A stretch of DNA of 64,000 bases, from NCBI RefSeq assembly GCF_030397575.1, contig NZ_JAPNXS010000005.1:62001-126000 (forward strand). Direction: 5' to 3'. Shown piece by piece: positions 54,803 through 62,691 of this stretch. The DNA is from Psychromonas sp. 14N.309.X.WAT.B.A12. Its GTDB lineage: Bacteria > Pseudomonadota > Gammaproteobacteria > Enterobacterales > Psychromonadaceae. The notes beneath the pieces were generated by a model. The model did no database searches. It was not told where the DNA came from and worked only from the letters and a program-made list of their open reading frames with translations. The first letter of the stretch is position 1; each line of letters opens with the position of its first letter. Both the position numbers and the translations under genes were made by a program.

Positions 54803-55528
54803 ATGAGTATCGAATTATCAGATAGGCAACGTCATATTTTATCTTTAATAACACAACAAGATTATTGTTCCATTGAACAACTCTCAGCTGACTTTTCAAT
54901 CACCAAACAAACTGTCAGACGCGATATTAATACCTTATGCGATTTAGGATTAGCACGCCGTCATCATGGTGGAGTGAGCGTTCCCGCCTCCTTAGAAAAT
55001 AGTAGCTATGTTGCACGTAAAACGTCTTTCACAGATGCCAAACAAAAAATTGCAGCACAAGTTGCACAAGAAATCCCTAATGGCAGCACTTTATTCTTAG
55101 GGATTGGCACCACTATTTCTGCTATCGCAGAACAACTCGGAGGCCATCAAAAATTACGCGTGATCACGAATAACTTTGAAGCTGCATCCATCTTATCTCA
55201 CTATGATCATATTGAAACATGGATTGCTGGAGGTCGTTTACGCAACGGAGATAGGGATATTGTTGGAGAAAGTAGCCATGATTTTTTCCAACAGTTTATT
55301 GCAGATATTGGCATTATTAGTTGTGCTGCGATTACTACTTTAGGCAGTACAACACATAAACCTGTCGATTGGTGTTTAGAGCATGAACTACAAGAAGCAA
55401 AGGTAAGCCAAGCAATCATCAACAACAGCTTGCAAACGTGGTTAGTGGCTCATGGTACCAAATTGCATCGACAGGCAAATACTAAAGTTGCCCCCTTAGA
55501 TAGCTTTAATCAAGTATTTAAGGGGTGA
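54803..55528 (+). CDS. DeoR-family regulator, GlpR-like
   Basis: A 241-aa repressor starting at the ATG at 54803 behind GAGGTGAG; a longer frame to 54743 overlaps the phosphodiesterase gene and is unlikely. The N-terminal helix-turn-helix (RQRHILSLITQQDYCSIEQLS, then SITKQTVRRDINTLCDLGLARR) and the sugar-phosphate domain (GSTLFLGIGTTISAIAEQL, VITNNFEAASIL, GGRLRNGDRDIVG) fit GlpR, the glycerol-3-phosphate repressor. The neighbouring gene produces glycerol 3-phosphate, which supports this ligand. Other glp genes are not in the window. Confidence 0.83.
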   Translation: MSIELSDRQRHILSLITQQDYCSIEQLSADFSITKQTVRRDINTLCDLGLARRHHGGVSVPASLENSSYVARKTSFTDAKQKIAAQVAQEIPNGSTLFLGIGTTISAIAEQLGGHQKLRVITNNFEAASILSHYDHIETWIAGGRLRNGDRDIVGESSHDFFQQFIADIGIISCAAITTLGSTTHKPVDWCLEHELQEAKVSQAIINNSLQTWLVAHGTKLHRQANTKVAPLDSFNQVFKG

Positions 55529-55548
55529 ATAAAGTCACTTAAATTTAT

Positions 55549-56157
55549 TTAAAATGTAGGTAATAAAACACGAGTAGCATCAATGAACATCTGCACCGAC
55601 ATCATTAATAGCAACATGCCCATTAAACGCTCTAAGGCTTTTAAGCCCTTATCTTTTAAAATTTTGTAAAGCTGTGGTGAGCATAACAAGACAAGTACAG
55701 CGAACACCCAAGCCAATAATAATGCTGTAAATAGCCCACCGGTATGTTCCGCGTTAGTTTTCGCCAATACCAATAAAGTCGCCAATGCACCGGGGCCGGC
55801 AATCATTGGAATAGCAATCGGTACTACCAAAGGCTCATCGCCTTTACTGGTTGCAAATAGGTCACCACCACTAGGGTTAGGAAAAATCATTTTTAAGGCG
55901 ATCACAAAGAAAATAATACCACCGGCCAAGCTAATTGCAGGCGTTTCTAAATGAAACAGGCTTAAGAATTGCTCTCCAAAAAACAGGAAAATAATCAAAA
56001 TAACCAAGCCAATCAACATTTCTCGAATAATAATTTTAGAGTGTCTTTTTTTATCTATATTTTTTAGAATACTTAATAACAAAGGCACACTGCCAAATGG
56101 ATCCAATATAAAGAACAATAAAACAGCCGTTGAAAAGATTGAGAATGTATTTTCCAT
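55549..56157 (-). CDS. MarC family membrane protein, YhgN-like
   Basis: A 202-aa inner-membrane protein with six predicted spans. The family landmarks LLFFILDPFGSVPLL (residues 14-28), SLAGGIIFFVIALKMIF (about 76-92) and VPIAIPMIAGPGALATLLVLA (about 112-132, landmark IPMIAGPGA) are clear. The family (UPF0056) is of unknown function; the older link to antibiotic resistance was withdrawn. It resembles YhgN more than MarC itself. It converges on the DeoR-type gene and is unrelated to the taurine genes around it. Confidence 0.88.
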   Translation of the reverse strand: MENTFSIFSTAVLLFFILDPFGSVPLLLSILKNIDKKRHSKIIIREMLIGLVILIIFLFFGEQFLSLFHLETPAISLAGGIIFFVIALKMIFPNPSGGDLFATSKGDEPLVVPIAIPMIAGPGALATLLVLAKTNAEHTGGLFTALLLAWVFAVLVLLCSPQLYKILKDKGLKALERLMGMLLLMMSVQMFIDATRVLLPTF

Positions 56158-56187
56158 AAGCAGACACCTTACCTGGTAAAAAGCGAA

Positions 56188-56343
56188 ACAATAATAATAA
56201 ATAAGTAATCTAATTTTTGCACAAAAAATGGCTTAATTTAAAAGGTAAGCAGGGGTAAATAGTGGATATCTTTACAACACTTACAGCCCCAAATCAGCTA
56301 TTTTGACAAACAAAAGAGACCCGTTAATGAGTGTGATTGGTAT
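56188..56343 (+). repeat. Dispersed intergenic repeat, copy D
   Basis: The right end GTGTGATTGGTAT (56331-56343) is intact. The left end has decayed to ACAATAATAATAAATAAGTAATCT. The body retains AAAAATGGCTTAATTT and GGTAA, but the right half (56260-56325) differs more from the other copies. It lies between the MarC-type gene and the UspA gene. Confidence 0.6.
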
Positions 56344-56390
56344 GGGCATTATATTTTTTTAAACGTTGGCGGCAAGGTAGGATTTAAATA

Positions 56391-56422
56391 AAAAGCCAAG
56401 TTAATCAAATAACTTGGCTTTA
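56391..56422 (-). terminator. Terminator of the TRAP-UspA operon
   Basis: Read leftwards, AAAGCCAAGTTA and TAACTTGGCTTT form a 12-bp stem with a six-base loop and then a T-rich run, 15 bp past the uspA stop codon. Confidence 0.88.
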
Positions 56423-56436
56423 AGCTAAATTGAAGG

Positions 56437-56934
56437 TTATCGTTTACGTTCTTTCAGTGGCACCACTAAAACAGGGATACGTGAGCGCGCTAGTACATTC
56501 CTTGCAACACTACCCAAGAACGTCTCTACAAAACCTTTTTCATGGGTCCCCATTACAATTAAATCCACTTCACGTTCTCGTGAATTTTTTAGAATGGCTT
56601 CCATAGGAAAAGATTCAATAATATTAATCGATTTAATTTGCTTTCTCACAGCAAGATCTTCTGGGTCTGTCACTTGCGCCCAAAAGTCCTCCTGTTTTGT
56701 CGCCAATTTGGCTTTTGCTTGACGTTTACGAGACCCTAACATTTCAGCGCGTTGTACCGAGTCCATCACATAACTTTCTAAGGCAATTCTCGCATCACTG
56801 GAAAGCTTTTCTACTACGTGTAATACATGTATTTCAGCCCCCGTTTTTTTTGCTAAAAATGCAGCATATTTAAAGCACTCATTAGAACCCTGTGATAAGT
56901 CGGTACAGTATAGAATTTTATCAAATTGAAACAT
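56437..56934 (-). CDS. Universal stress protein (UspA family)
   Basis: A 165-aa UspA-fold protein. The N-terminal KILYCTDLSQGSNECFKYAAF and the C-terminal IVMGTHEKG-x9-GSVARNVLARSRIPVLVVP hold the ATP-binding G-x2-G-x9-G(S) motif. An insertion of about 25 residues in the middle (around residues 55-85) is longer than in minimal UspA proteins. It follows dctM by 57 bp and ends the operon. UspA genes are commonly linked to TRAP transporters, including those of taurine clusters. It probably modulates transporter activity or stress response. Confidence 0.88.
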   Translation of the reverse strand: MFQFDKILYCTDLSQGSNECFKYAAFLAKKTGAEIHVLHVVEKLSSDARIALESYVMDSVQRAEMLGSRKRQAKAKLATKQEDFWAQVTDPEDLAVRKQIKSINIIESFPMEAILKNSREREVDLIVMGTHEKGFVETFLGSVARNVLARSRIPVLVVPLKERKR

Positions 56935-56991
56935 AATCTATCCCTTTATTGTTAACCTGCTTTAGTTGTTTGAAGCAGGTTATTAAACAAT

Positions 56992-58335
56992 CTAATATCC
57001 TAGTAGTCTTGGCATGGTCAACGCGATTTGCGGTATATACGCAATAATAATCACCATGATTGTAGACACAAATGCAAACGGCAATGCTTTAGCAGTTACT
57101 TCTTCTAAAGGTGTATCGGAGATACCTGAAGCAACAAATAAGTTCTCACCCAATGGCGGCGTTGAAAAACCAATCGACAAGCTACATACCATCACAATAC
57201 CAAAGTGCACAGGGTCAATCCCTAGCGTGTAGGCAACAGGCAACAATACCGGCGTTAAAATCATAATCGCCGCAAGCGTTTCCATGAACATCCCCACAAA
57301 TAACAAGAAAGCAATAATCAATAACCAAATTAAGTATAGGTTATCAGTTAAACTTAACATTGATTCAGCCACAATCCCTGGTATTTGGTTTTCTACTAAG
57401 ATACGACCAAAGGCGGTAGCAGTAAATAGAATTAATAATACTCGACCTGATAACCAAGTTGTTGTTTCTAAAGAGTGAATAAGATCTTTCATCTTCAACT
57501 CTTTATGGATAAATATCCCCACAAAAAGTGTGTAAAAAATAGCAATAATTGCTGATTCAGTCGGAGTAAAGAACCCCGAGTAAATACCGCCTAGAATCAC
57601 TAATGGTGCTAAGATAGACCAAATGCCTGAACGTGCTGCTTTACCAATTTGCGCAATCGACCAACCTTCGCCGCTACCTTTAAAGCCGTAGCGACGACAC
57701 TGAATGTAGTTAAGTGTCATTAAACCTACAGACATCACCACTCCTGGTAAGAAGCCAGCAATAAACATTTTTGGAATAGAGATACTTTGGAACTCGCCGT
57801 GTTTTGCAATCGCATCTAATGGCACAACTAACCCCAAGGCTGAAATACCAAAGATAACCATTGGAATAGAAGGCGGAATAACAATCCCTAGTCCACCCGA
57901 TGATGCAGTCACCGCAGAGGCATAGCCTTTATCATAACCACGATTCACCATCGCAGGGATCATTAGCATACCAACTGCGGCTGTCGTCGCTGGACCTGAA
58001 CCTGAAATAGCACCAAAAAACATACACGCTAAAATAGCAGCAGCAGACATACCACCAGTGACAGGACCTGCAAAGCTTTCAGCTAGAGTCACTAATCGTT
58101 TAGATATCCCAGATGCTTCCATCAATGCGCCAGCTAATATAAACGCGGGTAATGCCATTAATGGAAATGACCCCACCGAGTTAAAGGCAATTTGTACAAA
58201 TTTAATTGGATTTTCATCTAGGTAGAAAAATGACGCCAAAGCAGCAATACCTAATGACACCATCACAGGTGCGCCCAGAATTAATAAGGCTAAGAAGGAT
58301 CCAAATAGGACCATTACTATGGATGCTTCACTCAT
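56992..58335 (-). CDS. TRAP transporter large permease (DctM/TauM type)
   Basis: A 447-aa inner-membrane protein with about twelve spans, the ion-coupled translocation subunit of a TRAP transporter. Typical segments are LMALPAFILAGALMEASGIS (about residues 54-73), MFFGAISGSGPATTAAVGMLMIPAM (landmark ISGSGPATTAAVG), VIPPSIPMVIFG and GFSTPPLGENLFVA (about 393-406). The start overlaps the small-permease stop codon by 4 bp (ATGA), indicating coupling. Taurine is the likely substrate from context, but TRAP substrate cannot be read from the permease. Confidence 0.93.
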   Translation of the reverse strand: MSEASIVMVLFGSFLALLILGAPVMVSLGIAALASFFYLDENPIKFVQIAFNSVGSFPLMALPAFILAGALMEASGISKRLVTLAESFAGPVTGGMSAAAILACMFFGAISGSGPATTAAVGMLMIPAMVNRGYDKGYASAVTASSGGLGIVIPPSIPMVIFGISALGLVVPLDAIAKHGEFQSISIPKMFIAGFLPGVVMSVGLMTLNYIQCRRYGFKGSGEGWSIAQIGKAARSGIWSILAPLVILGGIYSGFFTPTESAIIAIFYTLFVGIFIHKELKMKDLIHSLETTTWLSGRVLLILFTATAFGRILVENQIPGIVAESMLSLTDNLYLIWLLIIAFLLFVGMFMETLAAIMILTPVLLPVAYTLGIDPVHFGIVMVCSLSIGFSTPPLGENLFVASGISDTPLEEVTAKALPFAFVSTIMVIIIAYIPQIALTMPRLLGY

Positions 58336-58928
58336 AGGTTATTCTCCATCTTCCCTGTGTGTTTTTTGTTTTCTACATCATTAGCTGTAGATTCTTCTTG
58401 CATGTCGTGATTCATTAATTCGTTCATCTCTTGCGATTCAGGATCAATTACCTCAACACCTTTAATATATTTTAAGTAGTTAACTTGTAAGATACGGATA
58501 GTCATTAACACAAATGCGATTGGTAGAATTAAGTAGATATATTTCATTGGAATACCTAGCGTTTGAGACTTCCAAAACAGATTCATTCTGTTGAAAACAA
58601 AGTCATAACTTAGGTAGATAAAATAACTATTAAAACTTACCCACAGTAGATCTGAAGCTAACTCAAAAAAGGTTCGGAGTTTTTGTGGCAGCCATTTGTA
58701 GTGAAAAGTAACGCGGTTATGCGCTGACAGTTTTGCTGCATAACTTGACCCCAGAAAAACGAACCATACAAATAGGTAAACGGATAGCTCCTCACTCCAA
58801 GTAATGGAATGGCCAAAAAGTTCGCGGGAGAGAATTTGAGCAAAAAGCAAAGTAACAAAGGTTACCAGTAATGCTCTACATAGATAACTTTCTAAGTTAT
58901 CGAATATTTTAAAAATTATTTTCATCAT
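58332..58928 (-). CDS. TRAP transporter small permease (DctQ/TauL type)
   Basis: A 198-aa membrane protein with four spans. LESYLCRALLVTFVTLLFAQI opens the first, followed by the DctQ-family ITWSEELSVYLFVWFVFLGSSYAAK segment (landmark WSEELSVYLFVW, about residues 38-49). The C-terminal cytoplasmic tail is acidic, rich in Glu and Asn, and longer than usual. It pairs with the DctM subunit, whose start it overlaps. The binding-protein gene ends 114 bp upstream. Confidence 0.92.
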   Translation of the reverse strand: MMKIIFKIFDNLESYLCRALLVTFVTLLFAQILSRELFGHSITWSEELSVYLFVWFVFLGSSYAAKLSAHNRVTFHYKWLPQKLRTFFELASDLLWVSFNSYFIYLSYDFVFNRMNLFWKSQTLGIPMKYIYLILPIAFVLMTIRILQVNYLKYIKGVEVIDPESQEMNELMNHDMQEESTANDVENKKHTGKMENNL

Positions 58929-59042
58929 TGTGTCCCTGTTCCCTTGAGAGAGAGCAGCACCTTGCTCTTAAAATAGGTTGTTATGCTGTTGTGCCTGCAC
59001 CAATAAAAAGGGAGTGTTTCCACCCCCTTTTCAAACTATCTT

Positions 59043-60050
59043 TTAGATTTTCTCACGACCTAATAGGCTCAGTAATTCATTAATTTTATCTTTACCGCCT
59101 ACTTGCTCGTAAAACTCAGGCCATACACCTGCTTGTGCTTTTTTAACCCACTCTGCTTCATCTTCTAACTGGTCAATTTCCATACCGTATTTAGAAACTA
59201 GCTCTTCTTTGATGCTGCCTTCTTTCTCTTTAATCCAAGAAAGGCTGTATTCAGTCGCTTCTTTACCAGCTTCTAAGATTGCTTGCTGCACTTCTTTAGA
59301 TTGGTCTTGGAAAAGAGACTCAGACATAATTAAAGGCTCAAGAGAAAATAGGTAATGAGTCTCCGTTAGATATTTTTGAATTTCAGCAAATTTCATAGAG
59401 TAAATCGCTGCATAAGGTGTTTCTTGGCCATCAACAACTTGTTGTTGTAATGCAGTAAATGTTTCAGACCATGCTACTGGTGTTGGATTCACACCAAATG
59501 ATTGATAAGTTTTAATAATCAGATCACTTTTTGGTACACGAATGAACAACCCTTTCAAATCATCTAAGTTTTTCACTGGACGTTTTGAGTTAGTTAACAT
59601 TCTGAAACCTGAGTAGCTCCAAGCAAGGATACGAACATTTGCTTGTTGTAATGTTGTTTCTGTTAAACGCTTTTCAATATCACTGTTAATCACTTTTTCT
59701 GCTTGATCAATATCTTCAAATATATATGGAAGAGAAAGTAGACCTACAGAAGGGCTGAATGGTGCTAAGTTGTTAGCTGCGATGATAGACATATCTAAAG
59801 TACCTAGTGCCACATCATTGACTGTCGCCTGTTCAGAGCCTAACTGCCCATTAACAAATAACGTAGTGTTAAATTTGTCATTAGTTTTTTCAGCTAAGAC
59901 TTCAGTGAATTTGATGCCTAATGCTTCTTGAGCACTACCACCACCATCACCAACAGCCATTTTCCATGTTGCTGATAACGCACTGGTTGATAACACTAGA
60001 CCTGCAGTCAGTGAAAGGGCTTTAATAAGTTTCGTTTTTTGCATTTCCAT
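59043..60050 (-). CDS. TRAP transporter periplasmic binding protein (DctP/TauK type)
   Basis: A 335-aa DctP-family binding protein with signal peptide MQKTKLIKALSLTAGLVLSTSALSA. The ATG at 60044 is better placed behind GAGG than that at 60050. The family pattern is clear: FTEVLAEKTNDKF, VNGQLGSEQATVNDVALGTLDM (landmark GQLGSE), and the substrate-contacting Arg in RMLTNSKRPVKNLDDLKGLFIRVP (about residue 150 on). VVDGQETPYAAIYSMKFAEIQKYLT is also typical. First gene of the TRAP operon, divergent from the MocR regulator, so probably taurine-responsive. Other C4 or sulfonate ligands are possible. Confidence 0.92.
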   Translation of the reverse strand: MEMQKTKLIKALSLTAGLVLSTSALSATWKMAVGDGGGSAQEALGIKFTEVLAEKTNDKFNTTLFVNGQLGSEQATVNDVALGTLDMSIIAANNLAPFSPSVGLLSLPYIFEDIDQAEKVINSDIEKRLTETTLQQANVRILAWSYSGFRMLTNSKRPVKNLDDLKGLFIRVPKSDLIIKTYQSFGVNPTPVAWSETFTALQQQVVDGQETPYAAIYSMKFAEIQKYLTETHYLFSLEPLIMSESLFQDQSKEVQQAILEAGKEATEYSLSWIKEKEGSIKEELVSKYGMEIDQLEDEAEWVKKAQAGVWPEFYEQVGGKDKINELLSLLGREKI

Positions 60051-60759
60051 TACCTCATTTTTTATGATGATTTTTTCGCACTAGATATAAGCGCGAGAAT
60101 CCTAATTGAATCTAAAAAAGACCTTTTCCAGATCCATATGCAGCATACGAGCTAACATACTTACTTTTATGGCATAACCTGTTATGCCAACATTATCATT
60201 ATCCAATTGTTACTTATTTAGGTTATATTTATTAATCACAATACAGATTAACAAACAAAAACAAATAATAAAAACAACTAGTTAATAAAATATTTCATCG
60301 TAATACGATTATTGTACGAACATGATTCGAGAGTCCCTAAGGGAACAATTGCATAGCTTATTGAGCAACAAAGCAACTCTCTAAAAACATAAAATAGAAT
60401 ATTAATACTAGGTTATTTCCCATTATTTAAAATATAATTAACTTCGTATCTATTTAACTTAAACCTTGCAAACGTTTGTAACCATTTGCTGAACATTCCC
60501 ATTTTTCTGACGCCACCATGAATCGCTTTTTATTATTTTTGTATGATGTTCATGATCTGCTTTCCTTATTTAAACTACACTTCGACAAAATTAGTTACAG
60601 AGCCAATTTTTGAAATTAATGGGCCACAAGTTAAATTTTGACACCATACCGTGATAAATCTTGGCTTAGAAATTGCCTATCTATAAGGTGGTGAGTTGCA
60701 TTGAAAACCAGTAACATTTTTCACCAAACAATTTGCTCGAATTTTATACAGGTGACGTA
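60051..60759. promoter_or_regulatory. Divergent control region of the TRAP operon and the MocR-type regulator
   Basis: About 700 bases without a gene. GGCATAACCTGTTATGCC (60171-60188) is a perfect 18-bp palindrome about 120 bp before the binding-protein gene and is a likely operator. AGAGCCAATTTT (60599-60610) matches the motif found twice upstream of tpa. A T-rich stretch near 60520-60545 and long AT-rich runs near 60230-60300 are compatible with promoters, but none can be assigned. Confidence 0.5.
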
Positions 60760-62274
60760 ATGGTTGATTTTTTAATAAATATTGAATTGCATCAAAATAG
60801 TACTTATCAGCAACAGATCCGTGAAAAATTAGTCGAGTTAATTGAACAAGATACCTTTGGTGACAAAGCCTTACCATCGGGTAGAAAGATGGCACAGTTA
60901 TTAAAGGTATCACGTAATACAGTAGTATTAGTTTATGAAAGCTTGGTCGATGAAGGTTATTTAGTTGCACGGAAACGCAGTGGATTCTTTGTTCATCCTG
61001 ACCTACTTATGGTGCAACGTCTCACCAATTCGGTGCAAAAAGACCCTGAAGGATTACAACGCACAGCACGTCAACCCGACTGGTCTAAACGAATGTTGAA
61101 ACAACCCAGTCGATTATCCACATTAAATAAAGATGAAAATTGGTTAAAATACCCTTATCCATTTATTTATGGCCACATCGATGTTAATGAATTTCCACTT
61201 TATCAATGGCGAGAATGTTCGCGTATTGCAGAAAGTAAAGGCAAACTCCATGAATGGGTAGAAGGTTATATCGATATGGATGACCCTCAACTGGTCTCAC
61301 AAATACGCCAACAAATTCTCTCTAAACGTGGTATCACAGCCAAATCAGATGAAATACTGATCACTTTAGGCACACAAAACTCACTGTTTTTATTAACCAA
61401 CTTATTAGCCGATCAATCAGTCACCTTTGGTGTTGAAAACCCTGGCTATGCGAACTTGCGTCATATCATCTCCCTGTGTGATAGCCCAATGAAAGCACTT
61501 GATATTGATAATGCGGGCTTACAGCTGGGTAAACAATTAAAAGGCTGTGATTATGTGTTCACAACCCCAAGTCACCAATACCCAACTACGGTGACTATGA
61601 ATGTAGAGCGTCGCAAAGGCTTATTAGAGCAGGCCTGTAAAGATGATTTCATCGTGATTGAAGATGACTACGAGAGTGAAGTTAACTTCATTGAACAACC
61701 ATTACCTGCATTAAAAAGCTTTGACCAAGATGGTCGCGTTATTTATGTAGGCAGTTTATCTAAATCTTTAACACCCGGCATTCGTATTGGCTATTTAGTA
61801 GCAGATAGCTCATTAGTTAATGAGTTACGTAAACTACGCGCTTTACATTACCGCCATCCACCCTCTAATAACCAACGTATCGCGGCACTCTTTATTAGCC
61901 AAGGTTATTATGATAGCCATGTTAGACGTATGCGTCGTACCTTTGAAAAGCGATGGTTATTAATGGAACAAGGTGTAAAAAAATATCTCAGCACCTGTAA
62001 AATACATGCCACCCCTGGTAGTTTTTGCTTTTGGATTGCCTTACCTATTAATGTCTCTAGCCATGATTTACGAGATAAAGCCGCGCAACATGGAATATTA
62101 ATAGAATCAGGTGATACGCTATTTATGCAAAAAGATGCCCCTAAGAATTATATTCGGTTAGGTTTTTCTGCCATGAATAGTGACAAAATTTTGCCTGGCT
62201 TAGAAATTTTAGGTGGCCTCATCACTGAGTTAAGCCATGGTTTTATCGAACCTTTACAAAAACGTGTTGTGTAA
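60760..62274 (+). CDS. tauR: MocR-family regulator, probable TauR
   Basis: A 504-aa fusion of a GntR-type winged helix and an aminotransferase-like domain, starting at the ATG at 60760 behind AGGTG; a TTG at 60733 is less likely. The DNA-binding part holds LPSGRKMAQLLKVSRNTVV and YESLVDEGYLVARKRSGFFV. The PLP domain has the Lys in SLSKSLTPGIRIGYLV (about Lys-335), VIEDDYESE and NPGYANLRHII. MocR regulators sense amines through PLP; TauR in Rhodobacter activates taurine genes. Divergence from the TRAP operon and shared motifs upstream of tpa support that role here. Confidence 0.82.
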   Translation: MVDFLINIELHQNSTYQQQIREKLVELIEQDTFGDKALPSGRKMAQLLKVSRNTVVLVYESLVDEGYLVARKRSGFFVHPDLLMVQRLTNSVQKDPEGLQRTARQPDWSKRMLKQPSRLSTLNKDENWLKYPYPFIYGHIDVNEFPLYQWRECSRIAESKGKLHEWVEGYIDMDDPQLVSQIRQQILSKRGITAKSDEILITLGTQNSLFLLTNLLADQSVTFGVENPGYANLRHIISLCDSPMKALDIDNAGLQLGKQLKGCDYVFTTPSHQYPTTVTMNVERRKGLLEQACKDDFIVIEDDYESEVNFIEQPLPALKSFDQDGRVIYVGSLSKSLTPGIRIGYLVADSSLVNELRKLRALHYRHPPSNNQRIAALFISQGYYDSHVRRMRRTFEKRWLLMEQGVKKYLSTCKIHATPGSFCFWIALPINVSSHDLRDKAAQHGILIESGDTLFMQKDAPKNYIRLGFSAMNSDKILPGLEILGGLITELSHGFIEPLQKRVV

Positions 62275-62307
62275 AATGAATTAACTTAAAATAGTATCGC
62301 TCTAATA

Positions 62308-62419
62308 ATACCAATTACATTAAATAAGTGTTCTCAATTTTGCGAAGGAAAAATCACTTAGTTTAAAGCATTAGTTGAGCCTTTCGAAGATTAACTTCGT
62401 TAATTAGTATGATTGGTAC
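62308..62419 (+). repeat. Dispersed intergenic repeat, copy E (internal deletion)
   Basis: Both ends are intact: ATACCAATTA (62308-62317) and TGATTGGTA (62410-62418). The left half matches copy A (CATTAAATAAGTGTTCT, GGAAAAATCACTTAGTTTAAAGC). About 50 bp of the right half are missing relative to copy A, and GAAGATTAACTTC forms a small hairpin in its place. It lies just after the MocR-type gene and may double as its transcript end. Confidence 0.72.
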
Positions 62420-62577
62420 AATATCCCATATTAAACTAATCACCGCCTTGGTGATTAGTGACAAACTTATTACTCCCCCTATCATCTGATATCACCAATA
62501 GTATTATGATGTGAATTTCGACACTGTTTGCTTGTCGATTGTTGCAATCAAAAAATAGCTCATATATCATCCAATAA

Positions 62578-62596
62578 GATAACGATAACTATTATC
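62578..62596 (+). promoter_or_regulatory. Fur box of the siderophore locus
   Basis: GATAACGATAACTATTATC matches 16 of 19 positions of the Fur consensus GATAATGATAATCATTATC. It is followed by AAAATGATAGTTG, which extends the repeat. It lies 96 bp before the FhuF-like gene, a normal distance for iron repression of the promoter. Confidence 0.8.
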
Positions 62597-62691
62597 AAAA
62601 TGATAGTTGCTTTGTCTCTGAGGCATACCTAAACCGTACGTTCAGTTCAATCATCTATACTAATTAATAGGCGTATTTACCCTTAACCATT

